64,000 bases of DNA from Chrysemys picta bellii (lineage: Eukaryota > Chordata > Testudines > Emydidae): NCBI RefSeq assembly GCF_011386835.1, contig NC_088800.1:85128981-85192980 (forward strand). The letters run 5' to 3'. Positions 1 to 14,377 of this stretch are shown one piece after another. The position numbers and the translations under genes were made by a program. The notes under the pieces were generated by a model. That model worked only from the letters and a program-made list of their open reading frames with translations, was not told where the DNA came from and made no database searches. Position 1 is the first letter of the stretch. The number at the start of each line of letters is the position of its first letter.

Positions 1-3000
1 ACATCTTGCACAGAATCTCAGCTCAGACGCTCTGCAGATGTTCTGGGCTTGTTTCCCCCTCTCCTAATTGGAAATACTCGCTTACCAGGAGAGTTGCAAA
101 AACGGATGCAACAAAAGAGTGTTTGGGGCTAGCTCCTGGCTTTTGCACAAGCTGGGGCATGGGCACATGGTGGAGCCATGTTGCAGAAGGGATCTCCAGA
201 GAGAAGTGCACTCTGCAAGCAGTGTAGGGTCAGCACCGGCTGGTGTAGAGCCCGAACATGTCCTCATTTTGAGGGACTGGCATCTGCTGGGGTGCTAGCG
301 GAGGTCAGTGCTTGGATTGTGCGGGGCACTTGTATCATGTCACTCTTTGCTGAGCAGGGCGAGCTGCCATCTTAGCATTTCAGAACTTCGACGCCATTAA
401 AGCTACAGGGACTAGAAGGGCAGGATCCTCTCCACTGGCTTCTGAGCGGCACCAGGACAAGACTGTGCTACATTGCTCCATGATGAGTTTTCTGGCCTGG
501 CTTCTTCCATTCATGGCATGCCCTCGCACACGCCCAACTTAATCATAACATCCATAAAAGAAAGGAGCAAGAGTACCACGAATGACCCTTCCGGGGAAGG
601 GGCACTTGTATAGGATTTTATTGTCAGGAAGTGCTTAACAAAATACGCATTATCGACTTGCAGCTGCTGAGCCCAGCCTCTGCGATTTCCCAGTAGTTCT
701 AGCACGACCCTCTCCTCTAATTTCCACGTCCGTGTGGTCTCAGCGGCGTGGGAATGGGATCTTGGTGAGTCATGGAAGCCCACAGTCGTTCCACCCCACC
801 CCGCGACTGCTACGTCCCTGCCCTCCAGTCTCTCTTCTTGGCCAGGGGGTGTTGCTGCCTGCCCGCCCAGATTGACACAGGACCTGGCGTTTGCAGGATT
901 GTGCTGTATCCTGCTAGACCATCTGGAAGGAATCCGAGAGCTCCCATGCAGCAGGCAGTCCTTAGGACGCCGCGACGGCTCCTTGTGTCACTCTGCAGTG
1001 TCGTGAAAGTCCACTCTTGCCCTGGGCTGCACTGGAACCAGTAGCGGTGAAGGGCTTTGTGTCCTGTGGCCACTCCCCCCTCTCTTGGTACACGACTGGC
1101 CCTCATCTGAGAGCCTGAGTCACTCCGTGCTCCAGTCTGCTCTGAACTGGACCTATTGCCCGAGAGTCCCGTTGCCATCCTGTCCTGTTGCTGTTTATCT
1201 GGCCGAGGCCACACTGCTGTAGCCAGACCAGCTTGGTTTCACCATTCAGTATTCTAGGAGACCCCCCAGTGTGAGGTCCCCCTGGTGCCCAAGGCGTGGG
1301 GGAGGAGAAATGAGAAAGTACTCTATTCCCAGTAGTGAGGGGTGAAATAGCTGTTAACAGGGGAAGGAGAGGGCGCCGGGAATGAAGGAAGAATGAAAGG
1401 GAGATGTGATTGCTTCAGAAACCACTTGCAAAGCTGCTTCAATTTTAGATGCAGCCTCTCTGGATTTCCATTCTGAAATGTCATTTTGCCAATGTGAACG
1501 AGAATTCTGTCTGCAGAAGGGGCTCTGAGCGTCTCAGGAAATGTACGAGGAAGAGGGAGAGAAAACAAAGTCTGATTAACGGTTAAGTGATGAGGGATTG
1601 TGCCCGTGAAGTTGTGTTTGAAGGCGGATTAGATTAAAAAGCAGCTGCCTTGATAATGAAGCGGCATTTGCTCTCACGCCACGTCAGTTGCCAGGACCCC
1701 AAACCCAGATCACTAGCCCACTCTATATACAGATTGTAATGTCAGAACTAAGATGAGCAACGCCAGTTATAAAGGGCATGGAATGGTGCTTCCATCGGCT
1801 CTAGACACGGTTGGCAGAGTCCACAGTCCCTGTGTGTTCCCGGCTGGGAGACGATTCTGGATCCAGGGCCCACAGTAACGCCCCTCTACAGGAACGGAGC
1901 TGCGCTGTTGGAATGGGAAACCCAGAAACCTAAAGTGCCGGGATATAATCCTGGCCCCCTGATGTCAATGGCAAAGCTCCCATTGACTTCACCCCACCCG
2001 CCTCTGATGTAGCAAATAAAGGAAACCAGCATGGGGGGGGATGAGGTGCCCCAGCTCTGACGGACGCTGGGAAAGGAAAGGGCTCCCAGAAGGACCGGTA
2101 GACTGAGCTGAGTCTGCACAGAGAGGCCCCTCGGTCTCGGAAGGTGGCAGCTGATTAGCGATGTGGTGCCTAATCTAGCATTGCTAAAAAGCAAAGTCGC
2201 ACCATGTGCCGGCTGACTGGTCTCCCCTTACCGAAAACACCCGCTGCGGTATTGTACAGTCAGAGCGCACAGACCCGGCTCTGGGCCCGCACTGGAGAGC
2301 CCTGTGGTATTTTTCCTTGTAAGGGTGAAAACAGACTCCCCTGGCAGTGCAGTTGCACGCCAAGACAAGCTGCACTGAACTCGGAACTCCTCTGTGCCTC
2401 ACGTAACCGCTCTCAAGCCGTACCAAGCGCGCAGGGCAGGGGTGCCCGACGTGGAGGTCTGATCCTGCAGCAGTGGGCGCGAGGCGGGAAGTTCGGACAT
2501 GCGCCCAGCCATCCCCACGGTGGGAGGGTGTTCAGAGCCCGTGGTGCAGTTTGGTTGTGCCTCAGGAGGCTTTGTCCCCATGTGGGGGAAGGTGCTAAGA
2601 GCGCTTGCAGTAGGTGGTGGTTCCCATGGGAGAAGTGTGCGCCCTGTGTGTTTTGCAGAGCCGACGTTACCTAGGACAATGCACAGCTCTGCCCTGTGCG
2701 TTTCTTTCCCCAGCGATGCCGTCACACAGACAGTGCCTCTGTTTATGGCACCCAAATACCATTTCATGGCTTGAGACCTTAATGCCGTTACTTCACTGCA
2801 CTCGGAGTGCTTATCCCAACTCTTCTCCAGGCTGCTAACTGTATCGAGTGGGGGGGAGGGGGGTTCAGTCTTGGCAGCAGTGCTCTTCCTTGTTCAAGTT
2901 CTGGGAGGCTAACAGCAATGACATCAAATCTAACCCCTCCCTTCAGTGCTTTAGCTGCCAGGCAGGTGAGGCCACAGCACCCAGCTTTGAGAGCCGTCCT

Positions 3001-4367
3001 CTCCCAAAGGCAGCAGTGCAAGGTCCATCCCCAGAGTCGCTCTGAAGCTGACCCAGGCAAAGCACTGGAGGATGCACTGGAGGGACCACTCCTGCACTGG
3101 CCAGGAAGATGGGCTAGTTGTGAATGATCTGCTAGGATTCCCCTTTGTAATTTTGGTTTCAGTGGAGAATCTTTTATCCTGCTGGCTGGGCAATGAGACT
3201 GGTAATTCACTGGCCTTGCAGAGGGTGGAGAGAAGTCTTTGTTGCTTTCTCGTGTTGCTCAAGTCTCCAGTACAAAGGGCCCCAGTATATGACAGGTGCA
3301 GACTTCTATCATCTCCTCCAAAGGAGGTTAACGGTGGCACATGGATATCGATCTCTCCGGAGCTCATCTATGATCTAGAGTCCCATTAGATCTAGAGCAG
3401 GGCTGACTGGGGTCTGGATTTGGGTTGAAACTTCTGGTCAGACCCGGCAATGTACAGAAGTGTAGTCATTAGGGTAGAGCACAGAGCAGATGGCCCTAGG
3501 AAGGTGGAGATGCTTATAGGGGAACTGAGATGTCAACGTGACAGAGGGAAAAACAGGAATCCAGCCCTGCTTACCCCAGGGCAGAGCTCACCATAGTGAA
3601 AACCATAGGTAGGCAGGCTATAAGGATTCGCTCTGGAGATATCACCGCTGAGTGCACACCTTGGCAAGGGGCGTCTGGGATGGTGATAACCTAGACAAAT
3701 CAAAGAAACCTAAAGTCTGACAGAGGTGCCAATCAGGTCTGCAGGGAACCCTTGCGTGGAGGGAAGGGGCATTGTCTGGTATGCTGCCAGGCATATTTTC
3801 CTTCTTCCCTGTAATGACATGGGTCACACCACTCTGAATGACTCTTTGCAGAGTGACAGATGACGTGTTATGCAGGCGGCTTATTGTTTCTTTGGTTTTA
3901 GTATGATATTTCCCCTGGTTCTCAATTAGTCTTGTTTTTCTACAGCCCATGTGGCAATGGCCTCTGGTTTGGGAGCTTCACCAAAAATGTCTCCTTTAAT
4001 CTCTAGGGATAGGCAGTGAGGAAAGGTGGCCTGACACCTGTCTCGCTTGGGATTTTCGGGCCAGAAGGCCATGGTTGGGAAATTTGGTCTGTGCACATAC
4101 ACAGTTATGCTGATTTTAACCTGATTTAGGTAAACTGATTTCAAATCCCATGGAGATATTCTTAGATTGATTTAACCCTGGTTTATGTTGGTTTAGTTTG
4201 CTTTGGTAAATTTCCAGAGCTCTAACCAGTTTGAAAGAGATATAAGCGCATCCCTGAGGGCTTACACCTGTTGAACTAAATCAGTTCTTAAACCAGTTTT
4301 AGTTTAACTGGTGCAATTCCAGTGTGCCGGCAAGGCCTTAAAGGGCCTTTCCCAGAAGGTGCTTCAC
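1..4367. other. Non-coding DNA, no gene seen
   Basis: I see no spliced coding segment. Every open frame is under 160 codons, with frequent stops and no recognisable motif. A short piece near 1955-1995, with paired phrases around 'tcaatgg' and 'cattgactt', resembles an old dispersed amniote repeat. The sequence may be upstream flank or a 5' intron of the Rab gene. Confidence 0.5.
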
Positions 4368-4712
4368 TGAGCGATGGTGTGGTCTAGTGGTTGGGGCCCT
4401 GGACTGGACCTCAGGAAATCTGGGTTCTGTTTCTCGCTCTGTCTTTAAACAGCTGGGTGACCTTGGCAACTGACATCCCCTCTCCAGGCTCCATAATTTT
4501 GTGTGTTGGTTTCAGTGTTCCAAGGGGGCGGGTGGATCTTGAAAACCACCAAAAAATGTGTGATGTAATTTGTGGACAGCCCCTTTTGTCTGTCTTGTCT
4601 ATGAGCCTGGAAGCTGTTCAGGGCAGGGGCTGTCACTTACTATGCGTATGCCCAGCACATAGTGCAATGGGACCCTGATCTCTGTTGGGGACTCTAGGCT
4701 GATACAAATAAT
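4368..4712 (+). repeat. tRNA-derived SINE, near full length
   Basis: The element opens with a tRNA-like head: an A-box-like stretch around tggtctagtggtt and a B-box-like stretch around gggttctg. A body follows with the phrase agctgggtgaccttggc and a 3' section with ctgttcagggcaggggctgt and agcacatagtgcaatggg. It closes with an ataa-type tail near 4700. This is the layout of the tRNA-Lys-derived SINEs of cryptodiran turtles. The 95-codon open frame inside it is a by-product. Confidence 0.8.
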
Positions 4713-7700
4713 GAGTAGCAATAACCGTGGGCCACAGTTCTAATACTGCCTAGGAACGCCCGATAACTGGGAGAAGGACACAGTCTGTGGGGCGGAGGGT
4801 GGGGCGCTCAGTCTGGATGCCTGTTGCTGCCACATGGCGAGTAAACCCAGGGTGACCGCGGTAAAAGAAGAGTCTGCAAATATTAGTCCTAAAACTCCAG
4901 TATACTTAACACTGAAAGCCCAGAGGGTCTAATTTTTCATGTCATGGTCCAGTGGCGATAGGAGCCACGTGGTGCTCATTGTTCTTTAGGATTATAATTA
5001 GGTTTCAGTATTTTTTTCCTCTGTGCAATGTAGGTCAATGGTAATTAGCGTAAATCCCATCGCTCCTTGCTTCCCTTTTAACTAGGCATCTCTGGAAGAC
5101 AAATGCCGCAAGAGGTATGATGCCACCCTTGTAACTCCCAGCTCCTGATCGTGGACAGATGGTTTCCCACTGGTCTCTGCCGGACGTGTCTGTCCTATTT
5201 GTCCCGCTGAGATAGACAGGAATGCACTATGTTCTGCTGACCCGTGTCTCTCGTTGATGAATTAAATGTTCAAGCAGTCGAAGCCTGTATTTGGATAGCA
5301 GTTTTTGTTCAGCCATCTTGTGAACTGTAATATTCTTATTTTTTTATTAATTTTTACGGGCCATTACGTCTGCATATTAGCCCAGTTAAGTGAGATAAAT
5401 TGCATTGTCTCCTTCTCCCCTGAAGCTCGTTGGCTTATGTCACGCTAGAATATTCATTTTTTGAGAGCAAACAAGTGCATAGTTTTGCAATCCCAAAGAC
5501 TTTTTCTTTATAAATCTAGGCTTACTCCTTGGGCTGCAATTCACGCCCCCTCCAGGGGGCCTGCACAGCGCTTAAGTGCTGCTTTTGCCTTCAAAATAGG
5601 GTTTCAGTGGAACTTTGTGTGCGTAGGGTCTTGCACAGGGGTGAATTCCATCCTGGGTGAACAGCATCAGAAAACATCCACCCCTGGTGTCACTCCATTG
5701 AATTCAGTGGAAGCCCACTAGGGATGAAGTTGTTTTATTGCTCTTAGCTGCAGAAATGGTTTGTAAACACCCAGGGCTCTATTCTCCCCACTTTGTTAAA
5801 TGCACAAAACTCCCATCAGCATTGGTTGGGGGTCACTTGCTCAAAAGTCAATGGGAAATTGATCCTTCTGATACACACGTAAGGGAAACCAGCCCTTGGT
5901 TTTTGGATGCTCTGTGTGTGTGTCATCTTGGAGTTTAAAGACTCGGTGAATTTTGATGCTAGTCTCCTAGTATCTTGAGTCAAACAGTGACACTTTCAAT
6001 TGGAGTGAACCTGACACAGGAGATTATTTGGACTCCAGGAACGAGACATGATTCTGATGAAAGAAACATCATGAATCTAGGTGTCCGGGGGGGAGGGGAG
6101 GAGAGAGTATTTTAGATTTTGGAGCTGTTCCCTTTGGATACAGGGTTAAATCTTTCTGGGGGGAGGGAGGGGAGGATTTGTGTCGTGCTTAGTTTTCTTT
6201 CTTAACATAAAACAGTAAGTCCCTGTGTTTAACAGCCCGAAATCACTTGCCGCTCCAGAGCTGGAGTAATTATCCTTGTCATTCTATCTTTGTGGCAGTT
6301 TATTTCAGTAATTCAGTTTTTGTGATTATTGAGGTTTCCAGCACAACCCAGAGAGCTGCACGCTCCACCAGCGCCGATCTGTGTCTGCAGCATGGAGTTG
6401 CTTAGGGAACATGCGCTCACTTGCCAGTTTCAATCGTCTTGATTTGTATGGTGTCTCTTGGCCGAGATTCTCTCCCAGCCTCCAATTGATTTCTCCCCCC
6501 CCACCCCTTCTGAGCCTGGAATGACGTTGTGTGTGGTTATTAAATTGATGGCCCGTCCTCAGAGAGCAGGCCCGAGGATGGAGAGCTTGTCTGGAAGTGG
6601 CCTGTGCTGGAGAGGAGCCAAAGAACAGCGCTCTGCTAGATTGGCACTCAGCAAGCTGCATTGTATCAAATCATGAAAAGGTCCCGACACCGAGCTGGGC
6701 AGGCAAAGCGTTTGTCTCATCTCTGCGTCTCCTGGAACACCGAAGCTCCGCTGAACAGCCAACAAATGGGAGTGGCGTTTGATCACCACTGATCTGGGGC
6801 TGGATTCAAACCAGAGACCTACAGGTGAAAGGCCCTATCAGGCCTCCTATTGTACAACAGGCTTTAGGGCCAATTTCTATGTCCCTGCCTCCTTATCCAA
6901 CCTCCAGGGTAAGGCACATGATGGCCAAGAACTCATCAAAGTTCGGAGAGGGATTGGACCGTTCCAGGGACAAAGTCAGAGGCTGTGCTGGCCTGTTAAG
7001 GGAGTTTGGGCTGAGACTCACCTATGCCAGGGCTAGCCCATCCCCCCACCCCCCAGGTGAAGGGGGTGAGTCCAGGGCTCATGTGAGGGGAGCATGTGGC
7101 TCAGAACCCAGCCAGCTGGGAGACACTGAGGGCAGTTTGAGCTCTGAGACGGATTCAGAGGAGCAGGAGAGCTGGGGGAGCAGCTGACTTCTGGCATCGG
7201 CCTGGTAAGTCCCCTGCCCCAGAGAACGGGACTAGCCACAGCTGGTACGCTTAACGCTAATAAGTTTTGAAAGGGGGGTGGGGGACCGTGACCGGGCGGG
7301 TTCCCCACTGCCGTCTTCCTGCACAAATGGCTCTAACACCCCCTGGCATTTGGAGGCTGCAACTCTACCGGAAACGTGCCCTGCCGTAGCTTTCCAGATG
7401 CTAGTTGAGCTCCGAGTATCGTTAGGAAGATGGACGCTGTGTTGCCCGTGGAAATGGATTTGAAACGGAGGGCGAAGATGAGGGAAGAGTCAGCGGCCAT
7501 CCAGCTTGTCTTGCAAATTGTCCCTCTTGCTCATCTTGGTTTTACCTTTTTGCCCCGAGCCACCCTGTCAGGGCAATGGCTAATGGGCTTACTGCTTACA
7601 TGGCCTGAGATGCTGGTCCTGGTTGATCGCTAGGTGATTAATAAACAATGCCACAATTCTGCACATACGTCCTGCTGTTTTCTTCTCAGCTGGGCTGACG

Positions 7701-8170
7701 GCTGCTCCCCAGCTCCATTCCAGGCGGCGGAGTTAGCGAAGCGCTGTAGAAGAAACTTTAATTTTCCGGATTTTAGCCCTGCTCGTTTAAACCAGGCGGA
7801 AATCTGTCCGGCTTCTCCTCTGGAGTGTCTGGCCTGCTGGGGAATAGCTTCAGAGCTCATGCTTGCTTTGAACGGAGATGAGAGACGATTCCCAAGAGAA
7901 CCGAAGAAGCCTCTGCATTTATCCGATCAAATTACAATTTGAGGAATTCTGGTTTTGACTGCCTGAAATGACTGTCTGGATGCAGCATGTTCACTCCCAG
8001 CCCGAACCTGTTATGTTGCGGTGTGCTTATTCCATGGCTGCGGTGGCTGCATTCAAGGGGAGAGTGGAGAAATTCCCTTGGATACAGTTTAGAAAGACTT
8101 TGGGATCTTTGGGGATGATAAATATTAAATTACCTAGAGATTTATATGGCCTGTCCCCCCCGAACAAGTA
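4713..8170. other. Non-coding DNA, no gene seen
   Basis: No exon or defined transposon was recognised. Short old-repeat phrases occur near 5770-5870. G-rich runs occur at 6088-6103 and 6158-6176. At 6780-7190 a G/A-rich stretch keeps two overlapping frames open, but without any recognisable domain. Confidence 0.4.
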
Positions 8171-8332
8171 TCTGAGCACTTCACACATGTCAATAGCTCC
8201 TAACACCCCTTTGAGCTAAGGAAGGGCTGTTTGCCCCATTTCAGGCACAGGAAGATGATGTAACTTGCCCAAGGGGATACAGGGAATTTATGACAGAGCT
8301 GGGAATTGAGCCCAGATCTCCTGAGTCCCCGT
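8171..8332 (+). repeat. MIR-like ancient SINE fragment
   Basis: The fragment carries the MIR core and 3' order: a cacttcacacatg block, then gccccatttcaggcacagg, then gtaacttgcccaagggga, then gagctgggaattgagccca. These phrases match the CORE-SINE/MIR consensus with the divergence expected of an old amniote copy. Confidence 0.75.
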
Positions 8333-11149
8333 GGGGTGCTGTAACCCCAAACCCTTCCTCCACCTGTTCATTTTGTGAGGGCCCCTTATGTGAGGGGCAT
8401 GCACTTTCAGAAGAGGACCTGGGCGGAGCAGGCTTGGTACTGAGACCATGAAGTATCAGACACTCAGAAATCTGCAGCCAACCAGCCCTGCCAACCCCTG
8501 CGCTTTGCTGCTCATCAATCATATTTATCACTTGAGAAATGAAAGAACGACTCAGAGTCTACGGCCTGTTCAATCACTTTCCTACTGAACCTCTTAAATA
8601 TAGATGGAAGGCTAAGCGCCCAGGGGACGTTTCCACGATGGGAACAAACAGGACGGAGCGAGAAGTGGTTTGCACCAGGCTTTCATTTCGGAGGAGGAAC
8701 CAATGACAGGCTCTCTTCCCTTCCCCTCTGGCCCCCCATAGTTAATGAAGAGCTGTCAGAAAATCAGCATCTTCCTAACCAAAGCCCTGGCACCTATCAG
8801 ACCCTCAATTCAATGTTAGAGCTGAGAGCTCCCACTGCTCCTGCTAGCTGAGAAAAGGCGCTCTCTCCCATTCCAGCAGGTTCTGCGTCTGGGAGACACA
8901 AAATCCGACACGTGCGTTTCATTCCGGTGGCAATTCCAATTTCACCAACGTCGCTTTTTGCTTTCTTCGTTCTTCTGTCTTGGTGGGTGAATGTGCCCAA
9001 TATTCCATCTGGGATGGCTCTGGTTATTTCAGAGCCTGCTGTCCGGGGGCACTTGGGATGCAGGGAAGTTTATAACTGAAGCAATAGGGTTACAGGTTTG
9101 TTAATATTCTCCAGAGATGGACTTGGTACAAGATCAATAAAACTCAGGTGGGCAGGAAAGTGAAGGCTTTCATTCATTTTTTTCTGCTGTGTGGGGTTTT
9201 TTCACCGTAAAGTAGGCCTGTTGCGGGTACGTGCTGGGAGCGACAGGAGCTCTGAGCCCTGGAGGGGAAGGAGGCGCGGAAAAGAATGGCATCAAAATCT
9301 AATTTCTGATTAAGGAATGTCCAATTTAAAACCCTGTCTGCAAAGACAAGCATGTGAGTTGGGTGGGGGGGAGGGCGGCAATGGGCAGACTTAGTTTACA
9401 CTAGTGGGGCAGCACCTTAACCTGACGCACGTATCCACTTTGAGAGCAGCCCTGCACTTTCCCCCCGAATTCTTGTGAGGCACAAGGTAGATTTTTCTAG
9501 CTGCATCGGGCATGCACGTTGATTGGTGCCAGTCGTACTTCCGATACTTACCACCAGCTGCAGTCAATAATTTCCACTTGCCATTTATGTTTGAGTTCCC
9601 CGACGTACGTCTGGCATGATCCCAGCGTGTCTCTAGAGCCACCGAGGTTGGAAAGCATCGAAGGGTTCTGTGCGGTGCCCTGTAATCATAGGAAGTGTGT
9701 CGTGCAGAATATGCCTCCCTGACCTGCACAGATAATGCACTGGGAAGGAGCTGCTGGTGTCTGAGTCATGGATAAAAGGTACAGATAAGTTGTTGGTTCC
9801 TCCCCAGTTCCTCTTCCTTGGAACTGCATTGACTGAGTGGTCTGTACTGCAGTGTAGAGTGCAGGCCCAGTGACTTGTGAGGGGGTATGAAAATGGCCTG
9901 AACATCACTTTTACTGCCCCACGAGAGAGCCGAGATGCAAAGTCAGTACAACCTGCCCCGCACGCTTTTTAGATTCTTGATGGCTTGGCTGAAATAAGCG
10001 CTACAACGACACGGCACACCGACAGAAAATCTGGCAGCTTTTCAGCTGGGGAGGTGCTAAGCTGCCTGCTGTCCTGGGAGTCCCTAGTGCGATCTGTGAC
10101 AGATGGACAGCTTCCTTGCTTGTACTTTCTTTAAAGTTTTCCTACCAGTCCCGGCTTTGACAGGACAACTCCCCAGTGGATTACCTGAACTTGCAGCCTG
10201 CCAAGTGCCGTGGGCTCGCCTGTTGTGATGTGACACATGTTAGGGCTGCACTGGGTACTGCACAGACTCTGTGCTGTAATAGAGAGAGTCCTCCCTTTCC
10301 TATTTGTCTCCGAGTTCTTGTTGGCCTGTTCCTCGCTGCCGACCTGGTTTGCTTGCTGGTGTCTGTGCACGATGCATGTTTAACTCCAAGTCTCCTCTGC
10401 CCAAGTCACCAACCACATGGCTTTTGCTCATCACTTGCTCCAGCTTCCCTGCAACAATACAACCTCCTGGGGCAACACTTGTATGTGTATCCTCACAACA
10501 AAGACACAGATGGTTTTAGCTCGGTTCCCTTGTGTTTCTAGTATTGGTGATCTATGTCCAGGCAGGCAGGCGGATGAAATCCCGACCAGCCTTCTGTAGA
10601 AATCAGTCTGGAGCGCTGCAGCTTGCGGTAGGTCATCGAATGCAGTGCCTGCCTGGATGGGCCAGATATCCCGACGATGGGTGAGCTCAAGCCACCCAAA
10701 CCATCTGCACTTTCTAGTCTCTTGTGACAATTCTGTTTGAAAAGGTGATCACCGGACAGGACTGGAAGTTGAGACACGACTTCCACGGCTGGCTTTGCTG
10801 CCGGTTCCGTCGTTCCTCGCTGCCTCAGTTCCCCATCTGCATGGAGGGAACACTGCCTGCCTCACAGCAGCGCTCTGGGGCTGAATTAATTCATGTCCGT
10901 AGGACGCTGTGAGATCTCCAGAGGGAAGGCACGAAGGAAATGCAAAGGGTGTTGATTTGATGATGATTGTTACATTTCTCATTTATTAGTGCAAAAACAT
11001 AAATAATTCACGCTTCCTTCTTCCAAGCTTGCTAGGTCACAACACCTCTGTGATCATTCCTCTGAGTGTCTTCAGATTTTGTTTTTTAGCTGTGAGATTT
11101 TCTAGTGAAATCTGCTTCATGGCTGTCTGATATTTATCTACACAGCACT
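8333..11149. other. Non-coding DNA, no gene seen
   Basis: No coding exon, RNA gene or clear transposon was recognised. The longest frame (112 codons, minus strand, 9391-9729) has no recognisable motif. Confidence 0.4.
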
Positions 11150-11290
11150 AGCCAGTTTAGTATGGCAGCATACCAGGACCAACCAAGCAGGTGACCCCAG
11201 TGTGCCAGGCGCTGTACAAAACCAGATTGTAGATGGTCCTCATCCCATAGGGCTTCCAATCTACATAGACGAGACAGATGCAGGGTGCGG
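11150..11290 (+). repeat. Ancient dispersed repeat ('gcgctgtacaaa' family)
   Basis: The sequence carries ccaggcgctgtacaaaac, a phrase like 'cctcatcccatagggcttcc', and aatctacatagacgagacag. The same block order recurs at 12430, 19123 and 58148, so it is a dispersed family. It resembles the amniote MIR-related repeats in which 'ggcgctgtacaaacac' precedes 'agagcttacaatct'. Confidence 0.6.
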
Positions 11291-12429
11291 GATGGGGCTT
11301 CACACACAAAAATCTTCTCGCTGTTCCTAATGACTTTTTTAATGTGTGTTTTCATAAAGTGTTTCCTCTGTCAGAAAAATTCACTCCACAACTTCATTAA
11401 CGGATAGTTAGGGTAATAAACACAGACTCTCAATGCCGGTTAGAGGGAACAGCTAGAAAAAGAGTCTGTCTAGACTAGAGCATCCTTCCTGTTTGCAATA
11501 GAGGCAAAAAAAACGTGCATATTGCCCGCATGGTTGCCTCTCTGTTCCTCCAGGAGTCCAGGGCCTGATCTCTGAGGTTCAGTACAATTAATTCTGGTCT
11601 CTCGGAGTCAGCAGCACAGGAGATGTCTGCTCCGTAATGCCCAGAAGGTAAAACGGCGTTCATAGGAGGTGTGTTTATCACTTTTGGGAAGAGCAGGTGT
11701 GCAGTGGAGACATTGACTCATCTCGGCCATAGACCCACACCTGAGGCTGCCTTTAAGCTAGATCCAGTTGCTTCAAAAATGTCTTAATTTCAGTAGCTTC
11801 GACTCAGTGCCACGCCCTGCATTTTGTCCAAGTGAGGATGGAGCCAGAGTTAAACTGACAGGAAGTCTTTTCTCCAGGAACCAAGTGTGTGATTTACAGT
11901 TTAAATATGCAAATGGCCTTTCCTACAACACAGTGTGGGTTGGTTCTAGGTAGCTCCGTGCCCTGAGAGTCCGATCCCGCCCTCGCTTACACGGCAGCCG
12001 GGTGATGGAGTAACTCAGTGGAGTTGCACTGGTGCTGGTGAGCGAGATTTGTCCCGTTGCAGGAATGCTAAAATAAAATGGCCTATCAAGAGGTTGTCAG
12101 GAGTTGTTGAACCAATAGAAATGCTGGGTTAGCTGCACATACTTGCAACTAGGAATTATAGGCTTCAGGGAGTTGGGGAGTGTGTCCAGGGATTAGAACT
12201 GGGGGACAGGAGACCTTTATTCCTTTCCTCACTCTCAATATTGGCCTTGACCTTGAAATGAGGCTGCAATGTGACTTTCAGGGAAGGGGTTTTCTTTTAC
12301 TATGTGCCTCAGTTTCCCCTTCTCTACAGATAACAGCACTCATCTACAACTGATGCCCTGTCTTCACCGCAGTCTGAAAATAGTGGGGGAACAAGGCTGC
12401 TTCTGCTGTTACTACTTATGTCACTGTAG

Positions 12430-12575
12430 CCTCAGTTGGACTCAGGCATCCACCTTCTAGGCCCCGTAGGAGGCACATAGGAAGAGACAACCCTGTCCTA
12501 AGAGTTGACAATCTAAAGAGACAAGACAGACAAAGTAACAGGTGATGATCCCCCTTGTACAGATGGGGGAATTTG
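12430..12575 (+). repeat. Ancient dispersed repeat, second copy
   Basis: This copy shares agacaaccctgtcctaagag, ttgacaatctaaagagacaa and a following cagatgggg segment with the copies at 11150 and 58148. It is strongly diverged, as expected for an old insertion. Confidence 0.5.
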
Positions 12576-14377
12576 CCAGCGGATTCCACACAGCTGCTGC
12601 TGCTGTTTTGTTTACTAAGAACGGGAGAAACGAATTGGGAAGGCAGATATCGCTGTCTGGATACTGATGGCAAATGCGGCCCTTTAATACAGCCAATGAT
12701 TTTCTGCCATCAACAAGCGGTACTTGTTACATCCGAGTGCCCTCTGCACCCTGTCTTGTATGGCTTGCAGGCTTGCATGTCTAGCAAAACCTCCTATAAG
12801 AGTGAAAACCCCGTAAACACTGAAAAGTCGGCTAATTAATATCCAGGCAGTTGCCCTGAGACCGTGTGCTTTTTACATTTGAATGCAAGGGGCAATAATT
12901 CAAACACTTACCGGCTTCGTTCCAGAGAAATGCACTTTCCTAAAAAGATCTTTGGGGATATTTTTCTTTTTAGATGTTAAAATACCAATAACTATGTTCA
13001 AAGAGAAACACTCAACTTGAGCATTGCATTTCTCACTGAAGATTTTATACCTTGTATTGCTACAAGTGCACAGCGAGTGGCTAGACCAGAAAGAGAATTT
13101 AAAACAAAAGACTCTCTCATCCGTTTGCTTAGTTGGGCCCCAATTCAGAATACTTAAGTGCGTTCCCAAACGGGGGCCTGGTGCGTTTGACAGCACTCTG
13201 TACATTGTCAGTTTCTGTGTTGGGGATAAAACAGGCTGGTCCCGAGGGGTCTACCAGTATCCCACCGCAGCAAAACTGAAAGTGACCAGGCAGGGGTGCA
13301 CACAGGAGAAACGGGAGGTGGGACTGAGCCTGAAAATGTTTGGTGTTGCCACAGCCCCTATCCAAAAACCCTTTAAAGCATAAACAGGGGAGCTCCTCTT
13401 CCTGCTCCTCGGTGCAAACCCCAGTGTTTGCATTTAAAACCAATACCCTTCACAGCCACCGTCTGAAAGTGATGTGGGGAATATTGTTTAAAGGCCCTTG
13501 CAATTTGGAGGAAATCTGTGACTTTGTTGTTACAGCCACTCCAGAAAAAGACTTGGGAAAAAAAATTCGTTTTGCGTCCCCTGGAGTCTGGAGATGGTGA
13601 GAATTGTTCCTAACAGTTGTGCTTTTAAAATCTGTTATTTTTAAATGCAAACAAAAAATATATCCCAACCTGCAGTGTGTTTCTGCCAAGTACCAATCTC
13701 CTGCTGCTGCTGCCGGCTGGCAGAAAGAAAACTAGACCTCTGGAACATATAATCAACTTCACTGTGTGACTGACTGAGTCATTGCGAAAGCTAGCCTCGC
13801 TCACACAATCAGTATGCCGGGCTCAACTTCCCCGCAGCACTCAGAATTATATAGTTAGGCCCATTTAATAGCAGTGAGTGCAAATATCAAATCACTGACA
13901 TTAAATGTGCTGTATCGCTCTCACGGTTGTGAGTACATTGATTCCTGAATTATGAGGGACGGTGTGATAAAGGTGTAAGTGGATAAGATTAGTGAGTGGG
14001 CATTGAGGAACGAAGAGCTATGTCTCACTGATTGCCGTCTTGCCTTGTTCAGAACAATCTTCTGCTTGGATATCACAACCGTGTTTCACGTGTTCTTAGG
14101 GTTGGATTCCATCAATCGACAGCAGCGAGAGGTGATGTTGGTTTGGGCTCTGCCTCTCACATGGGGGATGGTGGGTTGAGTCTGACTCCTGGGCTGCGTG
14201 AAATCGATAACTTTCTTTTGCTGGGAGTTTGTGGAGAGGGGAGTTTATTCCTGAGAACATACGAACTTCAATACAGGGACAGAATTCCTAGCTTCTGCTG
14301 GTGAGCAGAGCCTTTGATTGGACGTCTCTCTAAAAGATCTGCCCAAGCGAGTTATGGGCTGGAAGCAGGAGTCACTG
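12576..14377. other. Non-coding DNA, no gene seen
   Basis: I recognised no exon. A phrase near 13130-13200 ('ccccaattcagaatactt') resembles an old dispersed amniote repeat that also appears near 15400. Two antiparallel frames of about 100-120 codons at 13024-13443 show no domain. Confidence 0.4.

Noticed and set aside
5086..5114. Possible mini-exon: tag acceptor, an open ASLEDKCRKR reading, then gtatga
   Set aside because: The pyrimidine tract is weak, there is no partner exon, and no family was recognised, so chance is the better explanation.
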